Shown: positions 43,820 to 53,170, numbered from the stretch's first letter. The stretch is 64,000 nt of DNA from Calothrix membranacea FACHB-236 (GCF_014696315.1 NZ_JACJPX010000007.1:62001-126000); one strand, 5' to 3'. Numbers and translations are program-made. The notes: a model not told the origin generated them from the sequence alone.

Positions 43820-44563
43820 TCAGTTGTGAAATTGAAATATCTGAAGAATTGTGCGGCGATAGTACACAATAGTTAATAAACAAGCAACTTGAATCGCACT
43901 CAAACCTAAGAATGGATGGAAATTTGGTTTAATGAAATCTACCAGAAAACGAAAGGTAAAATAAGAAAGTAAATAAAATTTAAATAAATCGCCATTTTGA
44001 TATTGATAGCGACTGCGAAATTGCAAAAATATAACTAGCAAGCTTAAAAATAAAATTTCATATAATTGTGTGGGGTGGCGGAGAATACCATCACCAAAAT
44101 CTATACCCCAAGGTAATTTCGTAGCGATTCCATAAGTGCGATCGCTTAATCCTGTGAGAAAGCATCCAATTCTACCAATGGCTGTGCCTACAATCAAAGG
44201 ATAAACAAATACATCACCTGTAGATTGATGAACTCCAATGATTTTTTTGGTGGTTTCTACACCAATTAAGCCCCCTAAAAGTGCGCCAACAACTGTTTTA
44301 CCTTGCGCTAATAATAATAGGAACTGCTGTTGATTTTGCCACAGCAAACCAATATGTTCTAGCCCTAGTAAAATTTTAGCTCCAATTAAAGCGCCTATCA
44401 TGCCACCAACAATTACAGAACTACGCTGGCTAGGTGCGATCGCATCTTTACGGACACGAAGTAGTAACAAGCGAAAGGATATAGCATAAGCTAAAGATTC
44501 AAACAAAATATGAGGATGAATGCTTAACGAACCTAACCAAATATAAACAGGGAAAGTCAGCAT
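43820..44563 (-). CDS. Prolipoprotein diacylglyceryl transferase (Lgt)-like membrane protein
   Basis: A 247-residue protein with about seven hydrophobic segments and the Lgt frame: TVVGALLGGLIGVE, GRIGCFLTGLSDRTYG, GDGILRHPTQLYEIL and RFLVDFIKPNFHPFLGLSAIQ. In true Lgt the corresponding motifs are HGGLIGG, GRxGNFxNxE and FFREPD. Here the His of the first is absent, the Asn is Cys, the Glu is Leu and the Arg is Lys. It therefore looks like a paralogue with altered chemistry, not the housekeeping Lgt. It heads an operon with the radical SAM gene, so both may act on diacylglyceryl lipids. It could alternatively be a degenerate Lgt. Confidence 0.82.
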   Translation of the reverse strand: MLTFPVYIWLGSLSIHPHILFESLAYAISFRLLLLRVRKDAIAPSQRSSVIVGGMIGALIGAKILLGLEHIGLLWQNQQQFLLLLAQGKTVVGALLGGLIGVETTKKIIGVHQSTGDVFVYPLIVGTAIGRIGCFLTGLSDRTYGIATKLPWGIDFGDGILRHPTQLYEILFLSLLVIFLQFRSRYQYQNGDLFKFYLLSYFTFRFLVDFIKPNFHPFLGLSAIQVACLLTIVYYRRTILQIFQFHN

Positions 44564-44836
44564 AATTCGTAATTTTTAGTTAGAACCAGTGCTAATACAA
44601 CTTCCAATAATTTTGGTAAAATCTAAATTCTTCATAACGACACAACAATGTTGTGCCCCTAAGTATCATCGCATTCTTTTTTAGAATTAAATGAGTAAGT
44701 TTTATATCAATTACAAGCTTTAAACAAAAAAAATAAATAAAGTGGGTTGACAATAATTTGAAAACTTTTTGATTGAAATTAACTACGAGTTACTAGCGCT
44801 TGATACTTCCCATAAGATATTAGGAGTTGGTAATTA

Positions 44837-45634
44837 TTACTCGATTTCCTCACAGCGAATTAATAGCCTTTCCATCGCCTCAGCTAAAGAAATTAAATCT
44901 ATCCAAGAGGAACCAGTAACTAAATTTTGCGCGTGTGCTAATCGGTTACGTAGCTGTTCGGCAGATTTAAGGAAACGTTCTCCAGAACGCTTTGATTTCA
45001 GTTCAAGTTGCTGAAGCAGTTCTGGTTGATTTAAAACTAACTCTCTTTTATCGCAAAATTGCAAATAATCTAACAAATCTGTGGCTTCATTTCGCTCTTG
45101 ACTTTCGCGCCACAGGCGTTGCGCTACTTGTAATCGTTCAGGTTTCAGAACTTTTTGCCAGGAATCTTGAGGATAGTAAAGCCGCACCAGCCGCAATAAA
45201 TTCATCTCTAGCAGCGTTACTAAACCAAATAACAGCATTCTTGCAGGTGCTTTTTGTAAATCTCCACAAGTAACAATCCCTGTTACTTGATTGCAGTCAA
45301 GCACAAATAATCGCGGAGTTTGTTGGAGTATAGGTAACAATTTCATCAGTGGAGTAGAAATAGCGATCAGTTCTTTAGGATGAAACACTCGTTGATAGTC
45401 GCCGCACGTACCAGCTTTGGCTTTTATCAAGCTGCTGCGTTCTACATAACCGCTGATAGTGTCTCCCGACTCCACACCCACAACATCAAAATCCTGTGCT
45501 TGCATCCAATGCAGCACCTCTATAACATCATCTGTCGCTGAAACTGCTTTTAAGGGTTCTGCAACGTATTCAATCGTGATGTTGTTCTCAAACAAACTCC
45601 GCAAATCTTGAGAACGCGATTTAAGATGTTTCAT
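44837..45634 (-). CDS. CBS-domain protein with helical C-terminus (possible HEPN)
   Basis: A 265-residue soluble protein. Residues ~20-130 are a pair of CBS motifs (YVAEPLKAVSATDDVIEVLHWM, DFDVVGVESGDTISGYVERSSLIK, LFVLDCNQVTGIVTCGDLQKAP), which bind adenosyl ligands such as AMP, ATP or SAM. The C-terminal ~120 residues are helical (LLFGLVTLLEMNLLRLVRLYY, FLKSAEQLRNRLAHAQNLV) and contain R229-N-R-L-A-H234. This Rx4H motif after a long helix is the signature of HEPN RNases. If real, nucleotide binding would gate an RNase. It is monocistronic, 270 bp upstream of the Lgt-like operon on the same strand. HEPN assignment rests on a short motif. Confidence 0.72.
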   Translation of the reverse strand: MKHLKSRSQDLRSLFENNITIEYVAEPLKAVSATDDVIEVLHWMQAQDFDVVGVESGDTISGYVERSSLIKAKAGTCGDYQRVFHPKELIAISTPLMKLLPILQQTPRLFVLDCNQVTGIVTCGDLQKAPARMLLFGLVTLLEMNLLRLVRLYYPQDSWQKVLKPERLQVAQRLWRESQERNEATDLLDYLQFCDKRELVLNQPELLQQLELKSKRSGERFLKSAEQLRNRLAHAQNLVTGSSWIDLISLAEAMERLLIRCEEIE

Positions 45635-46568
45635 CTGCGTTTATTAATAAGTCATCCGCAGTATCAGTATTTCATGACAGTCTGCATCGTTTCAGTGCAA
45701 ACTGTATCCTAACTGTGGATGGCAACCTGCTTACTAATTAAAATATTAGGCGATCGCTTCGATAAATCAAAAATCTCGTATGAGGCTATTATCTTGGTAC
45801 AGCTAGTACTGGTTGTATGAACTGCGTACACCAGCACCCATGAAAATCTCTTCTTCCAGTCAACAGTCATCCGTCAATCGTTAACACTATTTCCCAGTCA
45901 GTATTTTTAAAGAGTGACTGGCAAACTTTTTTAAAATTAAAATAATTTATTTTCCCGCGAGTATCATCATGGGAGAACACGTCCGGTGAACGTCGAATCT
46001 GTGAGACAAAAATCATCCCATCAATCAGCAACACCTAATTTTCCATCTACAATTGGCATGGTCAACCTATATTAGCTATTTAACCAGCGCTTTAGGTCTT
46101 CTTTAGAAGATACTGTGCATTGACGAAAGTCTAAGGTAAACAAGACAGTTGCTATTGCGGGTGCAGCTATAGAAGGTATATATGAACCTAATTTGATATT
46201 CTTAGGATTTAAATCAATGTGGTAAACAATACTCAATATTTAATTAATGAACGTAAATTGAATGCATACGACTAAAACGGCAGTAGCAATGAATATACTA
46301 TTCACAGATTGCCAGCGTCCGCTCAAATAATTTTAATTTTCACAAAGCCAATTATCAGATTTATGAGCAGTGAGTAAAGCTATAGTGTATTTAGCCATGC
46401 CGCAGTGACAGCAGTCCCAAAATAGTATATGAGACTCCTAAAACTTAAAATCCTGGTACAGCAGACAATTTTTGTGCAAAATCCCAACGAGATTGCTGTA
46501 ATGCGGCTAAGCTGAAATTCTCATGCCCAAGTATTTTAATAATTAGTTGAGACACGCACTCTAACTCG
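45635..46568. other. 934-bp intergenic region with decayed frames
   Basis: No intact gene. A small inverted repeat (cagtca...tgactg, around 45895-45922) and two short minus-strand frames with coding-like composition (46072-46236 and 46445-46555) suggest a decayed gene. The plus-strand FHA-PrsW gene starts at 46569, so its promoter overlaps the last of these. Confidence 0.45.
46072..46236 (-). pseudogene. Short coding-like relic
   Basis: A 54-codon frame from TTG reads LSIVYHIDLNPKNIKLGSYI, then a hydrophobic stretch PSIAAPAIATVLFTL and a charged end KEDLKRWLNS. A second fragment lies 5' of it on the same strand at 46445-46555 (ILGHENFSLAALQQSRWDF). No family is recognised. It looks like the tail of a decayed gene; chance is possible. 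Confidence 0.3.
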
Positions 46569-47936
46569 ATGACAGGCAAATACTCAAGACATAATGCATT
46601 TCTGCGGCTAGTGTCTGGTAATGGAGCACCATCAAGGTCAGAATCCCGCTACTCGCTGCTCCCCAGTAAAGAGATGATAATTGGACGCGACCCTAGCTGC
46701 CAAATTGTCTTGGATGCCATGATGTACCGGATGGTATCTCGTCGTCATGCTGTGGTTCGTCCCCTCTCTTCATCTCCAGATAACAAGTTCAGCTGGCTAA
46801 TTTGTGATTTGAATAGTGCGAATGGCACATATTTAAATGGACAACGTTTACAAGGTTGTCAGGAATTACACTCAGGCGATCGCATTTCTTTGGGTACTGA
46901 TGGCCCCCAGTTTGTGTTTGAGCATGAGTATATCTCCCAAGCTACAATTATGACCAGGCCGGCAAACCCCCTACCTTCAGCAGGGAGCTTCCCAGGTCAA
47001 TCAAAATCGGATTCGGTGAGTTTTACTCAACTGTTCCCTATTATTTCCACTGGTAAAGATTTAACTCGTAAAGCTTACCTAGTACCAGGAATTTTGACAG
47101 TTGTTTTTGTGGTACTTATGTTTGCTACGGTAGGTCAACCGCAAGCAAATCAAGTTATTGTAGCGAGTTATATAGCTTTTGCTGCCTATTACTTTGTTTA
47201 CCAACTTTGCGGCAAACAAAAACCTTGGTGGGTACTTTTATCTGTGGCGTTGGGTACGGCACTGATTTTGAAAAGTCCCATGCTGGATTTATTTATCTTT
47301 ATTTTTCGGGGTATTCTGCCTGGTAGCTTACCTTCCGCCCAAGATTCGATTACTTTCACCGAATTACTAGTGCGAATGTTCTTTGGTGCTGGGTTAATGG
47401 AGGAGTTACTTAAAGCATTACCTGTATTAGCAGCACTAATTATCGGTATTTTATTGCCCTCACCTTGGCGAGAACGCATCGGTATTTGGGAACCTTTAGA
47501 TGGGATTCTCTTGGGTACTGCTTCTGCTGTGGGCTTCACCCTGTTAGAAACTCTTGGTCAATATGTGCCTGTGATTACTCAAAATGTTGCTCAACAAGCG
47601 GGAGTAGGAACTGGTCAACTAGTAGGATTACAATTACTAATTCCGCGCATTTTAGGCTCTGTCGCCGGACACATGGCTTATAGTGGCTATTTGGGATATT
47701 TTATTGGCTTGGCTGTTCTCAAGCCCCGTCTAATTTGGCAAATTCTGCCAATTGGTTATGTTAGCGCTGCTGCACTCCATGCATTGTGGAACGCTACTGG
47801 TTCGATTAATGCTTTGCTATTGGTAATTGTAGGGGTGTTGTCTTACGCCTTTTTGATGGCGGCAATTTTGAAGGCACGGGCGCTCTCGCCAACGCGATCG
47901 CAGAATTTTGCTACCCGTTTTCTGGGGCCTAGGTAA
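46569..47936 (+). CDS. FHA-domain PrsW-family intramembrane protease
   Basis: A 455-residue fusion. The FHA domain (~32-118) has MIIGRDPSCQIVLD, SRRHAVVRP and NSANGTYLNGQ, the loops that bind phospho-threonine peptides. The PrsW domain (~165-440) has eight or so membrane segments and the metalloprotease motifs: E278-E279-LLK282 (EELLKALPV), E327 (TLLETLG), H368 (VAGHMAYSG) and H404 (AALHALWNA). PrsW proteases cleave within membranes and start anti-sigma-factor degradation in Bacillus; here the target may be chosen by phosphorylation. It opens a 6.6-kb group containing another FHA protein and a PP2C phosphatase. Start ATG at 46569 is supported by an intact N-terminus (MTGKYSRHNAFLRL). Confidence 0.9.
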   Translation: MTGKYSRHNAFLRLVSGNGAPSRSESRYSLLPSKEMIIGRDPSCQIVLDAMMYRMVSRRHAVVRPLSSSPDNKFSWLICDLNSANGTYLNGQRLQGCQELHSGDRISLGTDGPQFVFEHEYISQATIMTRPANPLPSAGSFPGQSKSDSVSFTQLFPIISTGKDLTRKAYLVPGILTVVFVVLMFATVGQPQANQVIVASYIAFAAYYFVYQLCGKQKPWWVLLSVALGTALILKSPMLDLFIFIFRGILPGSLPSAQDSITFTELLVRMFFGAGLMEELLKALPVLAALIIGILLPSPWRERIGIWEPLDGILLGTASAVGFTLLETLGQYVPVITQNVAQQAGVGTGQLVGLQLLIPRILGSVAGHMAYSGYLGYFIGLAVLKPRLIWQILPIGYVSAAALHALWNATGSINALLLVIVGVLSYAFLMAAILKARALSPTRSQNFATRFLGPR

Positions 47937-48147
47937 AAAAATGGGGGTTAGAGATGCAGGGGAACAGGGGATGAGCAAGCGCAGGAAGCAGAGGGAGTAG
48001 AGGAGAAATAAAAAATCACTTTTGACTATTGACTGGTGACTAATATTCTCTGTCTTGAGGTAGATAGCGCTGCTTTTATAATCAGCCTATAGTTTTAATT
48101 ATCTTGGGTTATTAGTGCTTAAAAATAATAAGCAAATAATTATAATA

Positions 48148-48175
48148 CCCGCAATACAAGCGTGTCGAGTGCGGG
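48148..48175. repeat. Weak hairpin between convergent genes
   Basis: Six-bp arms cccgca / tgcggg around 16 bases lie between the FHA-PrsW gene (ends 47936) and the minus-strand gene ending at 48233. It is a possible terminator, without a T-run. The rest of the 296-bp gap has repeat words only. Confidence 0.3.
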
Positions 48176-48232
48176 CAAAGCTAAGAGTCTCCTGAACAGG
48201 CTCCCAATTATTGGGATATAAGACTACTAAAT

Positions 48233-48871
48233 TTAGGATTCTGACTGAAAGCTATTTAATTCTGTCAGGGCATAGTAAGAAATCGCTAAACTAACCTTTG
48301 CTTGCTCGACTTCCGATAAACTTGTCCAATCGCGCTTGCCAAGCTTCGCGATCATCATTTTTGGGCATTGGGGTTCGCCACTACGCATAGCATAAGCATA
48401 AGGACGGGCTAAAACTAAGAGGTCATCCACACCCCAACTTGGTAATACATCCTGAACGCATTGCACCAGTTGCTCGCCAATAGGCTGTTGGGAAGTAAAC
48501 ATCTCAGCCGCTTTTTGGGCAATAGTATTGAGCCAGCTTTGAGGTACAGATGCAGCAAAAGCTTCTTGAAGATTAGCCATCAAAATCTTTCCCAAATGGC
48601 TTTTGGAGGCGGAATCAGCACTCTCTGCAGGCCAAAGGTTATCAAGGTGACTATAAAAATCTTGCGATCGCTTGGTAACCTCTTCTTCTTCCCATAAATC
48701 ATCGCTAAGAAACTGTTGTTCTAGTTCGTTAAAATAAGCTTCTGATTCTGGGTCGGCAGGATTCCAAGGATAAGTTGCATCTGCTGGCTCTAGTAAAGCT
48801 GCTAGAAAATCTAATTCCACTTGCGATGGTAAAGAATTGAAGGTGTTTGAATTGTTAATGTTGTTAATCAT
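48233..48871 (-). CDS. Hypothetical acidic protein
   Basis: A 212-residue acidic, soluble, mainly helical protein. The N-terminus is Asn-rich and low-complexity (MINNINNSNTFN). Notable motifs are ATYPWNPADPESEAYFNELEQQF and the C-terminal PYAYAMRSGEPQCPKMMIAKLGKRDWTSLSEVEQAKVSLAISYYAL. I do not recognise the family. It is transcribed toward the FHA-PrsW gene, away from the CHAT-FHA gene that lies upstream on the same strand. A role in the surrounding signalling group is only suggested by position. Confidence 0.65.
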   Translation of the reverse strand: MINNINNSNTFNSLPSQVELDFLAALLEPADATYPWNPADPESEAYFNELEQQFLSDDLWEEEEVTKRSQDFYSHLDNLWPAESADSASKSHLGKILMANLQEAFAASVPQSWLNTIAQKAAEMFTSQQPIGEQLVQCVQDVLPSWGVDDLLVLARPYAYAMRSGEPQCPKMMIAKLGKRDWTSLSEVEQAKVSLAISYYALTELNSFQSES

Positions 48872-49129
48872 GTGACGCTCCCGATTGTTTATTTAGCGGT
48901 ATTGACAGCTACAACTGTCATGATCGCGTTTCCGCAAAAATAAATTGAAATTTGTCTAGAGTAAAAAAAATCTTTTCAGGATGTTGTTAGGCTGTTACAG
49001 ATTTAAATTGCAAATAGACTGATACTAGTTGTCATTTGTTATCTGTAATTTGTCATTTCTATGAAGAAATTGCTAATTACTAATAACGCTTTTGTTCAGA
49101 AACAGAGAATACCTAAGCACATTCACTGA

Positions 49130-50719
49130 TTAAGACTCTTCAATCAGAAACTCCCATGTTTCACCTCTAGAACTACCAAACTTTAACTGCATTCCCGATG
49201 TTAGAAGGACTTCCTCGCGGAGGATTTGTTGCCAACCATTAGCACTAAAAACCCAAGTAGTGCCATAGGTAGATAAATCTTGCAAGTAATAAGTTCTTAC
49301 CGGCGTATTACCAGCGAAAGTATTGCGGCAGATAATTTCCGCATGGCGTTTAGAAACTGAAGGTTCTGGAATAATAATATCGTTGTCTTTTATGCGACCA
49401 ATGCGAGTGACTCCAGAACGTAACAACCAGGTTTTACCTCCTGGTGAAAGCGATCGCAAAAAAGCTGTAGGTACCGAGGCAATTATACTCGGAATAGTAG
49501 TATCTGGTAGCTCTGTAATTCCCTCATCAAAACTTTTAATCAGTTCGCCACAAAAATCTGGATGCTGATAGAGAACTGGTAAAGTCCATGCAGGTTGATT
49601 GAACTTATATACTGTTAATAATTCCTGTCTAGCTTCTGCTACAGCCTCATCAATTGGCTTGCGCGATCGCAATGCTTCGGTAAAAGCTTGAATAAAACTG
49701 TGGCTTTCTTCGTCAGCAATTTCATCACGCATTCCTAACACTGCTGGTACGCCATGACGAATTAGCACTTCTGCCAAGCTACTAGAAGGTATAGCTTGGT
49801 TGTTAGCAGATGCCGGTTGTGCGCCCCAGCAAGCATTAAAAACAGCTAATTTCACACCATTTCTAGTCAATACTTGGGCTAATTCTATGCCATTTAACCT
49901 CATCCCCGGTCGTAATAATAGTAAACCGCCATCTGGATCGGGAAAACCATGTCCGGCATAGAAAAAGACGTTGTAAGCTTTAGTTTCCAACTCCTCAATC
50001 AACTCTTGGGGGGTGGGTTGCAGCAGCGTATGTACCATGCATGGCGCATATCCTTGAGAATTGCTGCCTAATGGCCCCGCTTTAGTGAGGGTTTGGGTTA
50101 AAATGTCTGCTTCTTTTTCCAGATCTAAATCCTGGTCTTCTCCTAAAACCAAGAGAATATTCAAAGCTTGATCTGTTCGCAAATAAGGCAGTGATTCGAC
50201 TTCACTGGTTGTCCGGCTAAATACTATATCTTGGGAGAGAGACATTGCCGATTGACCCGGCTCGCGTTGCATAATCTCCCAAGGTAAAGCAATCAAATCT
50301 GGATCACGAATTTCCAACCGCAAGCGCAAGCGTGTATGCAGTCCCATAGCCATACCTCGGCTGCGTTCTAAACTGCCAAGAATTGGCCCATCAAATAACC
50401 AGCGCCACAAACTAATTCCCAGGTATTGCATCAAGCGGCTACTGTAGCCAGCCGTTTGCCCGGAAGGGGATGAAACTATGTTTAATGGTAATGGCGCTGT
50501 CTGTGGCAGTGCTGAACGCGAGGAAATACCTAAAGGAGTATGACCAGCAAACATTTCTTGCCATTCTTGCCAAACTTGAGAGAGTTCAGCCGGCCAGATA
50601 CAGTCATGCAAAACATAGCCACTAGGATAAGGAGCCTTTACAACCCAGATGGCAAAGTTATCAGTGCCGGTGTTGGTTAAACGAGCGATCGCCAGGTTCA
50701 GGCATGGCAATGGATTCAT
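49130..50719 (-). CDS. CHAT-domain protease with C-terminal FHA domain
   Basis: A 529-residue cytosolic protein. The CHAT caspase-like domain (~185-385) has its His-Cys dyad: H257 in FFYAGHGFPDPDGG and C297 in LAVFNACWGAQ. The C-terminal FHA domain (~430-525) has VTRIGRIKDNDIIIP, SVSKRHAEIICR and STYGTTWV. The N-terminal ~180 residues (a helical region plus LRLRLEIRDPDLIALPWEIM) form the usual CHAT-associated subunit. FHA would target the protease to phospho-threonine proteins. The PP2C gene upstream on the same strand is a natural antagonist. CHAT proteases process other proteins, including gasdermin-like or caspase-like effectors, in conflict systems. Confidence 0.9.
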   Translation of the reverse strand: MNPLPCLNLAIARLTNTGTDNFAIWVVKAPYPSGYVLHDCIWPAELSQVWQEWQEMFAGHTPLGISSRSALPQTAPLPLNIVSSPSGQTAGYSSRLMQYLGISLWRWLFDGPILGSLERSRGMAMGLHTRLRLRLEIRDPDLIALPWEIMQREPGQSAMSLSQDIVFSRTTSEVESLPYLRTDQALNILLVLGEDQDLDLEKEADILTQTLTKAGPLGSNSQGYAPCMVHTLLQPTPQELIEELETKAYNVFFYAGHGFPDPDGGLLLLRPGMRLNGIELAQVLTRNGVKLAVFNACWGAQPASANNQAIPSSSLAEVLIRHGVPAVLGMRDEIADEESHSFIQAFTEALRSRKPIDEAVAEARQELLTVYKFNQPAWTLPVLYQHPDFCGELIKSFDEGITELPDTTIPSIIASVPTAFLRSLSPGGKTWLLRSGVTRIGRIKDNDIIIPEPSVSKRHAEIICRNTFAGNTPVRTYYLQDLSTYGTTWVFSANGWQQILREEVLLTSGMQLKFGSSRGETWEFLIEES

Positions 50720-50920
50720 TAAACTAAAAGGTAAAAACGAATTATTAATAACAATTTCTCAAGGTAAAGATTGTAGGGCATTGGACATTGGGTATTTGTG
50801 ATTTCTCCCTATTCTCCTTCTCCCCTTATATACCTAGTATCTAGTCTCTAACCCCTAGTCCCCTAGTCCCTAGCCCTTAACTGTATTATTTCAGTTTTTA
50901 TGAGTTTATGGGGTGTGGGG

Positions 50921-53170
50921 CTAAGTTTGATTCCTATCTTTTTGTGGCGTTGTTGCTGGCGGTTGGTTCACGGGTGCTGCTGGTGCTGTGTCCTCACATG
51001 GATTGGTTTCGCCTGGTTGTAACACAGTGGCGCTATTTTGGAGTTTGGAGAGTTCAATTCGTAAGGTTTTCTTGAATGGTTGTGATGCAGCCGCGTCTTT
51101 TGGGGGAGGGGTTGTGTCTGGATTAGGACATTCTTGGAGAGTTACCAAAGAGTCTTTATTAGCAGAATTAGGAATTGGTTTTTGATCAATAACTTGAAAA
51201 TAAGTCCCATTGGGAAACTTTTGTTTACTATTGGCTATTTCACGAGTGGTTTCGATTACCCATCCTTGTGAAAGGTTATTAAGGGTGCGCTCTACTGATG
51301 ATGGTTCTGGAGTAGGCTGCACAGTGGTATCGGGATTAGATGCAACTGGCTGAGTTAAGGGCGATCGCAATCTCATCAAGAAGTAGCCAAATGTACCAGC
51401 TGCTGCGATTAATATTAAAGGCACAATCCAGTGTAGAGGTAGTTGAGCAATTTTGGCCCGTGGGTTATCGGGGATTACTTGGGTTTTGGCATTGGAATTG
51501 CTTAAGTTGGTTGTTTGTGATGTTCTGCCAGTATCAGAGGCTTTTGTGGGCACATTTTCGGGAATGAAGGGAGTCAGGCTTGACTGTGGTTCTACATATT
51601 TGACTTGATAATGTACTAAAGCGATGGTGACATTATCATGTCCATTTTTCGTATTCGCGATTTCTACTAATTTCTCTGCTACCTCTACCACATCGGTTTG
51701 CCCTGTAAGTATAGGCAATATTTCTGTTTCCCAGTAATCTTCTACGCGGTCAAAATCACTTAAGCCATCGGATGTGAGGAGAAAAACCGCATCTTCATCC
51801 AAAATAAACCGCTGGGAAGTGGGATGTAATGAAGTACTGGGACTCATCCCCAAAGCCTGTACCAGGGAGCCAGAACCGCTCTGTTCGATTGCTTCCCGAT
51901 AAACAGCATAACCTAAACGCACTTCACGCGAAGCCACATCGTCGTCTAAAGTAACTTGATAACAACCTTGGCGTGTAATCCAGTAGGCACGACTATCACC
52001 AACGTGGGTAATGTACATTTCATGGGCCATGGGCAATGCCATTACCAAAGTGGTTCCCATGCGTTTCCGCCCTTGGCGATTTTCGCTGTCGTTACGCTGG
52101 CTGATTTTATCATTCACCACTGCTACAGCCGATTCTAGGTCTGTTAGCAGCATTGCCGGGTCTATATGGTCAGAAGGTACTTTAGTTAATTGGTTTACTT
52201 GGTTTTGAATGGTTTCAATAGCTAAATTTGATGCGACATTGCCGCCTTCATGCCCACCAATACCATCGCAGACAATCGCTAAAGCTGTTGGCTGTGGCGG
52301 TTTACTTACCAACGTGTCAGGCGGGGGATAACAAGCATCTTCATTCCGTTGGCGACTGGGGCCAGTATCAGTTTTGGTAAAAATTTTGATTGTCGGCTTT
52401 TGCGATCGCCCTAGTTGAGCTAATCCATAATCTAGGACTGCTATTAATTGTTCCGCCGATCTGATTTCTTCGTTAATTAAAGAACTACTGATTTTGTGAA
52501 TTAATTCCGCGATCGCAGGTTTTGCCAGCTTTTGTAACTGCTGCCAAAATTCACCTAAGTCAATTAAGGTAGGCGCTGTTGAGTCATCAGCACGTAATTC
52601 TAACAAGCGGACTAAGGAGCCTTCTACCCTGATTAAATATGGGTCAAGTAAGCTAGATGCCACATTTTCACTTAAAAGGGGTTGCCACAGATTCGCAAGC
52701 TGCCACAGCCAGTTAAGTTGGCGCATAGATGTGGCATCACCCCATGCTGTAATTAAATTTGGGCAAAGTTTAACTTCTTGAGTCGTGCCATCAGTCAGTA
52801 GGGGTGGTTTTTCTAAAAGTAAGATGCTATTGGGAGAACGCTCATCTATTGGCGGTATGATGCCATATACCTGCGGTATGTTTAAGCGATAGGGAATTAA
52901 CCTCAGATATGGTCTGAGTTCTGATAAATTATCTAATTCAGGTGTTTGTGGCGATATCCCTGGTTGGGTATCAAAAACCACGGATTTATCGATGACTAAA
53001 TAGCGATCGGCTAAAATTTCTCCGGCGGCAAAACTGAGATTGTCTCCCTGAACCCAGAGGTAGCGTTTAGGTAGGGGCGTAGAGCATCGCAAGCAAAATT
53101 TATGGCTTATAGGGTTAGGAGCTTGACAAAGTTCATTAGGGCAGTAGAGTGTTGCCGCATCATTTTCCAT
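50921..53170 (-). CDS. PP2C protein phosphatase with N-terminal kinase-like region
   Basis: Starting at the ATG at 53170 (749 residues), the protein opens with a zinc ribbon (C10, C15, C26, C29: YCPNELCQAPN, HKFCLRC). A ~190-residue region with the weak outline of a protein kinase follows (EILADRYLVIDKSVVFDTQ, SILLLEKPPLL, LDPYLIRVEGSLVRLLEL) but without catalytic HRD/DFG motifs. The PP2C domain (~245-500) is complete: SRQRNEDACYPP, VCDGIGGHEGGNVAS, THVGDSRAYWI, LLTSDGLSDF and GHDNVTIALV, which holds the metal-binding Asp residues. A single membrane segment (~590) and a short extracytoplasmic tail end it. It removes phosphate from Ser/Thr proteins. It lies upstream of CHAT-FHA on the same strand. 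Confidence 0.9.
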   Translation of the reverse strand: MENDAATLYCPNELCQAPNPISHKFCLRCSTPLPKRYLWVQGDNLSFAAGEILADRYLVIDKSVVFDTQPGISPQTPELDNLSELRPYLRLIPYRLNIPQVYGIIPPIDERSPNSILLLEKPPLLTDGTTQEVKLCPNLITAWGDATSMRQLNWLWQLANLWQPLLSENVASSLLDPYLIRVEGSLVRLLELRADDSTAPTLIDLGEFWQQLQKLAKPAIAELIHKISSSLINEEIRSAEQLIAVLDYGLAQLGRSQKPTIKIFTKTDTGPSRQRNEDACYPPPDTLVSKPPQPTALAIVCDGIGGHEGGNVASNLAIETIQNQVNQLTKVPSDHIDPAMLLTDLESAVAVVNDKISQRNDSENRQGRKRMGTTLVMALPMAHEMYITHVGDSRAYWITRQGCYQVTLDDDVASREVRLGYAVYREAIEQSGSGSLVQALGMSPSTSLHPTSQRFILDEDAVFLLTSDGLSDFDRVEDYWETEILPILTGQTDVVEVAEKLVEIANTKNGHDNVTIALVHYQVKYVEPQSSLTPFIPENVPTKASDTGRTSQTTNLSNSNAKTQVIPDNPRAKIAQLPLHWIVPLILIAAAGTFGYFLMRLRSPLTQPVASNPDTTVQPTPEPSSVERTLNNLSQGWVIETTREIANSKQKFPNGTYFQVIDQKPIPNSANKDSLVTLQECPNPDTTPPPKDAAASQPFKKTLRIELSKLQNSATVLQPGETNPCEDTAPAAPVNQPPATTPQKDRNQT

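Noticed and set aside
43820-44563. Housekeeping lgt
   Set aside because: Key Lgt motif residues are substituted (see finding), so the normal enzyme is probably encoded elsewhere.
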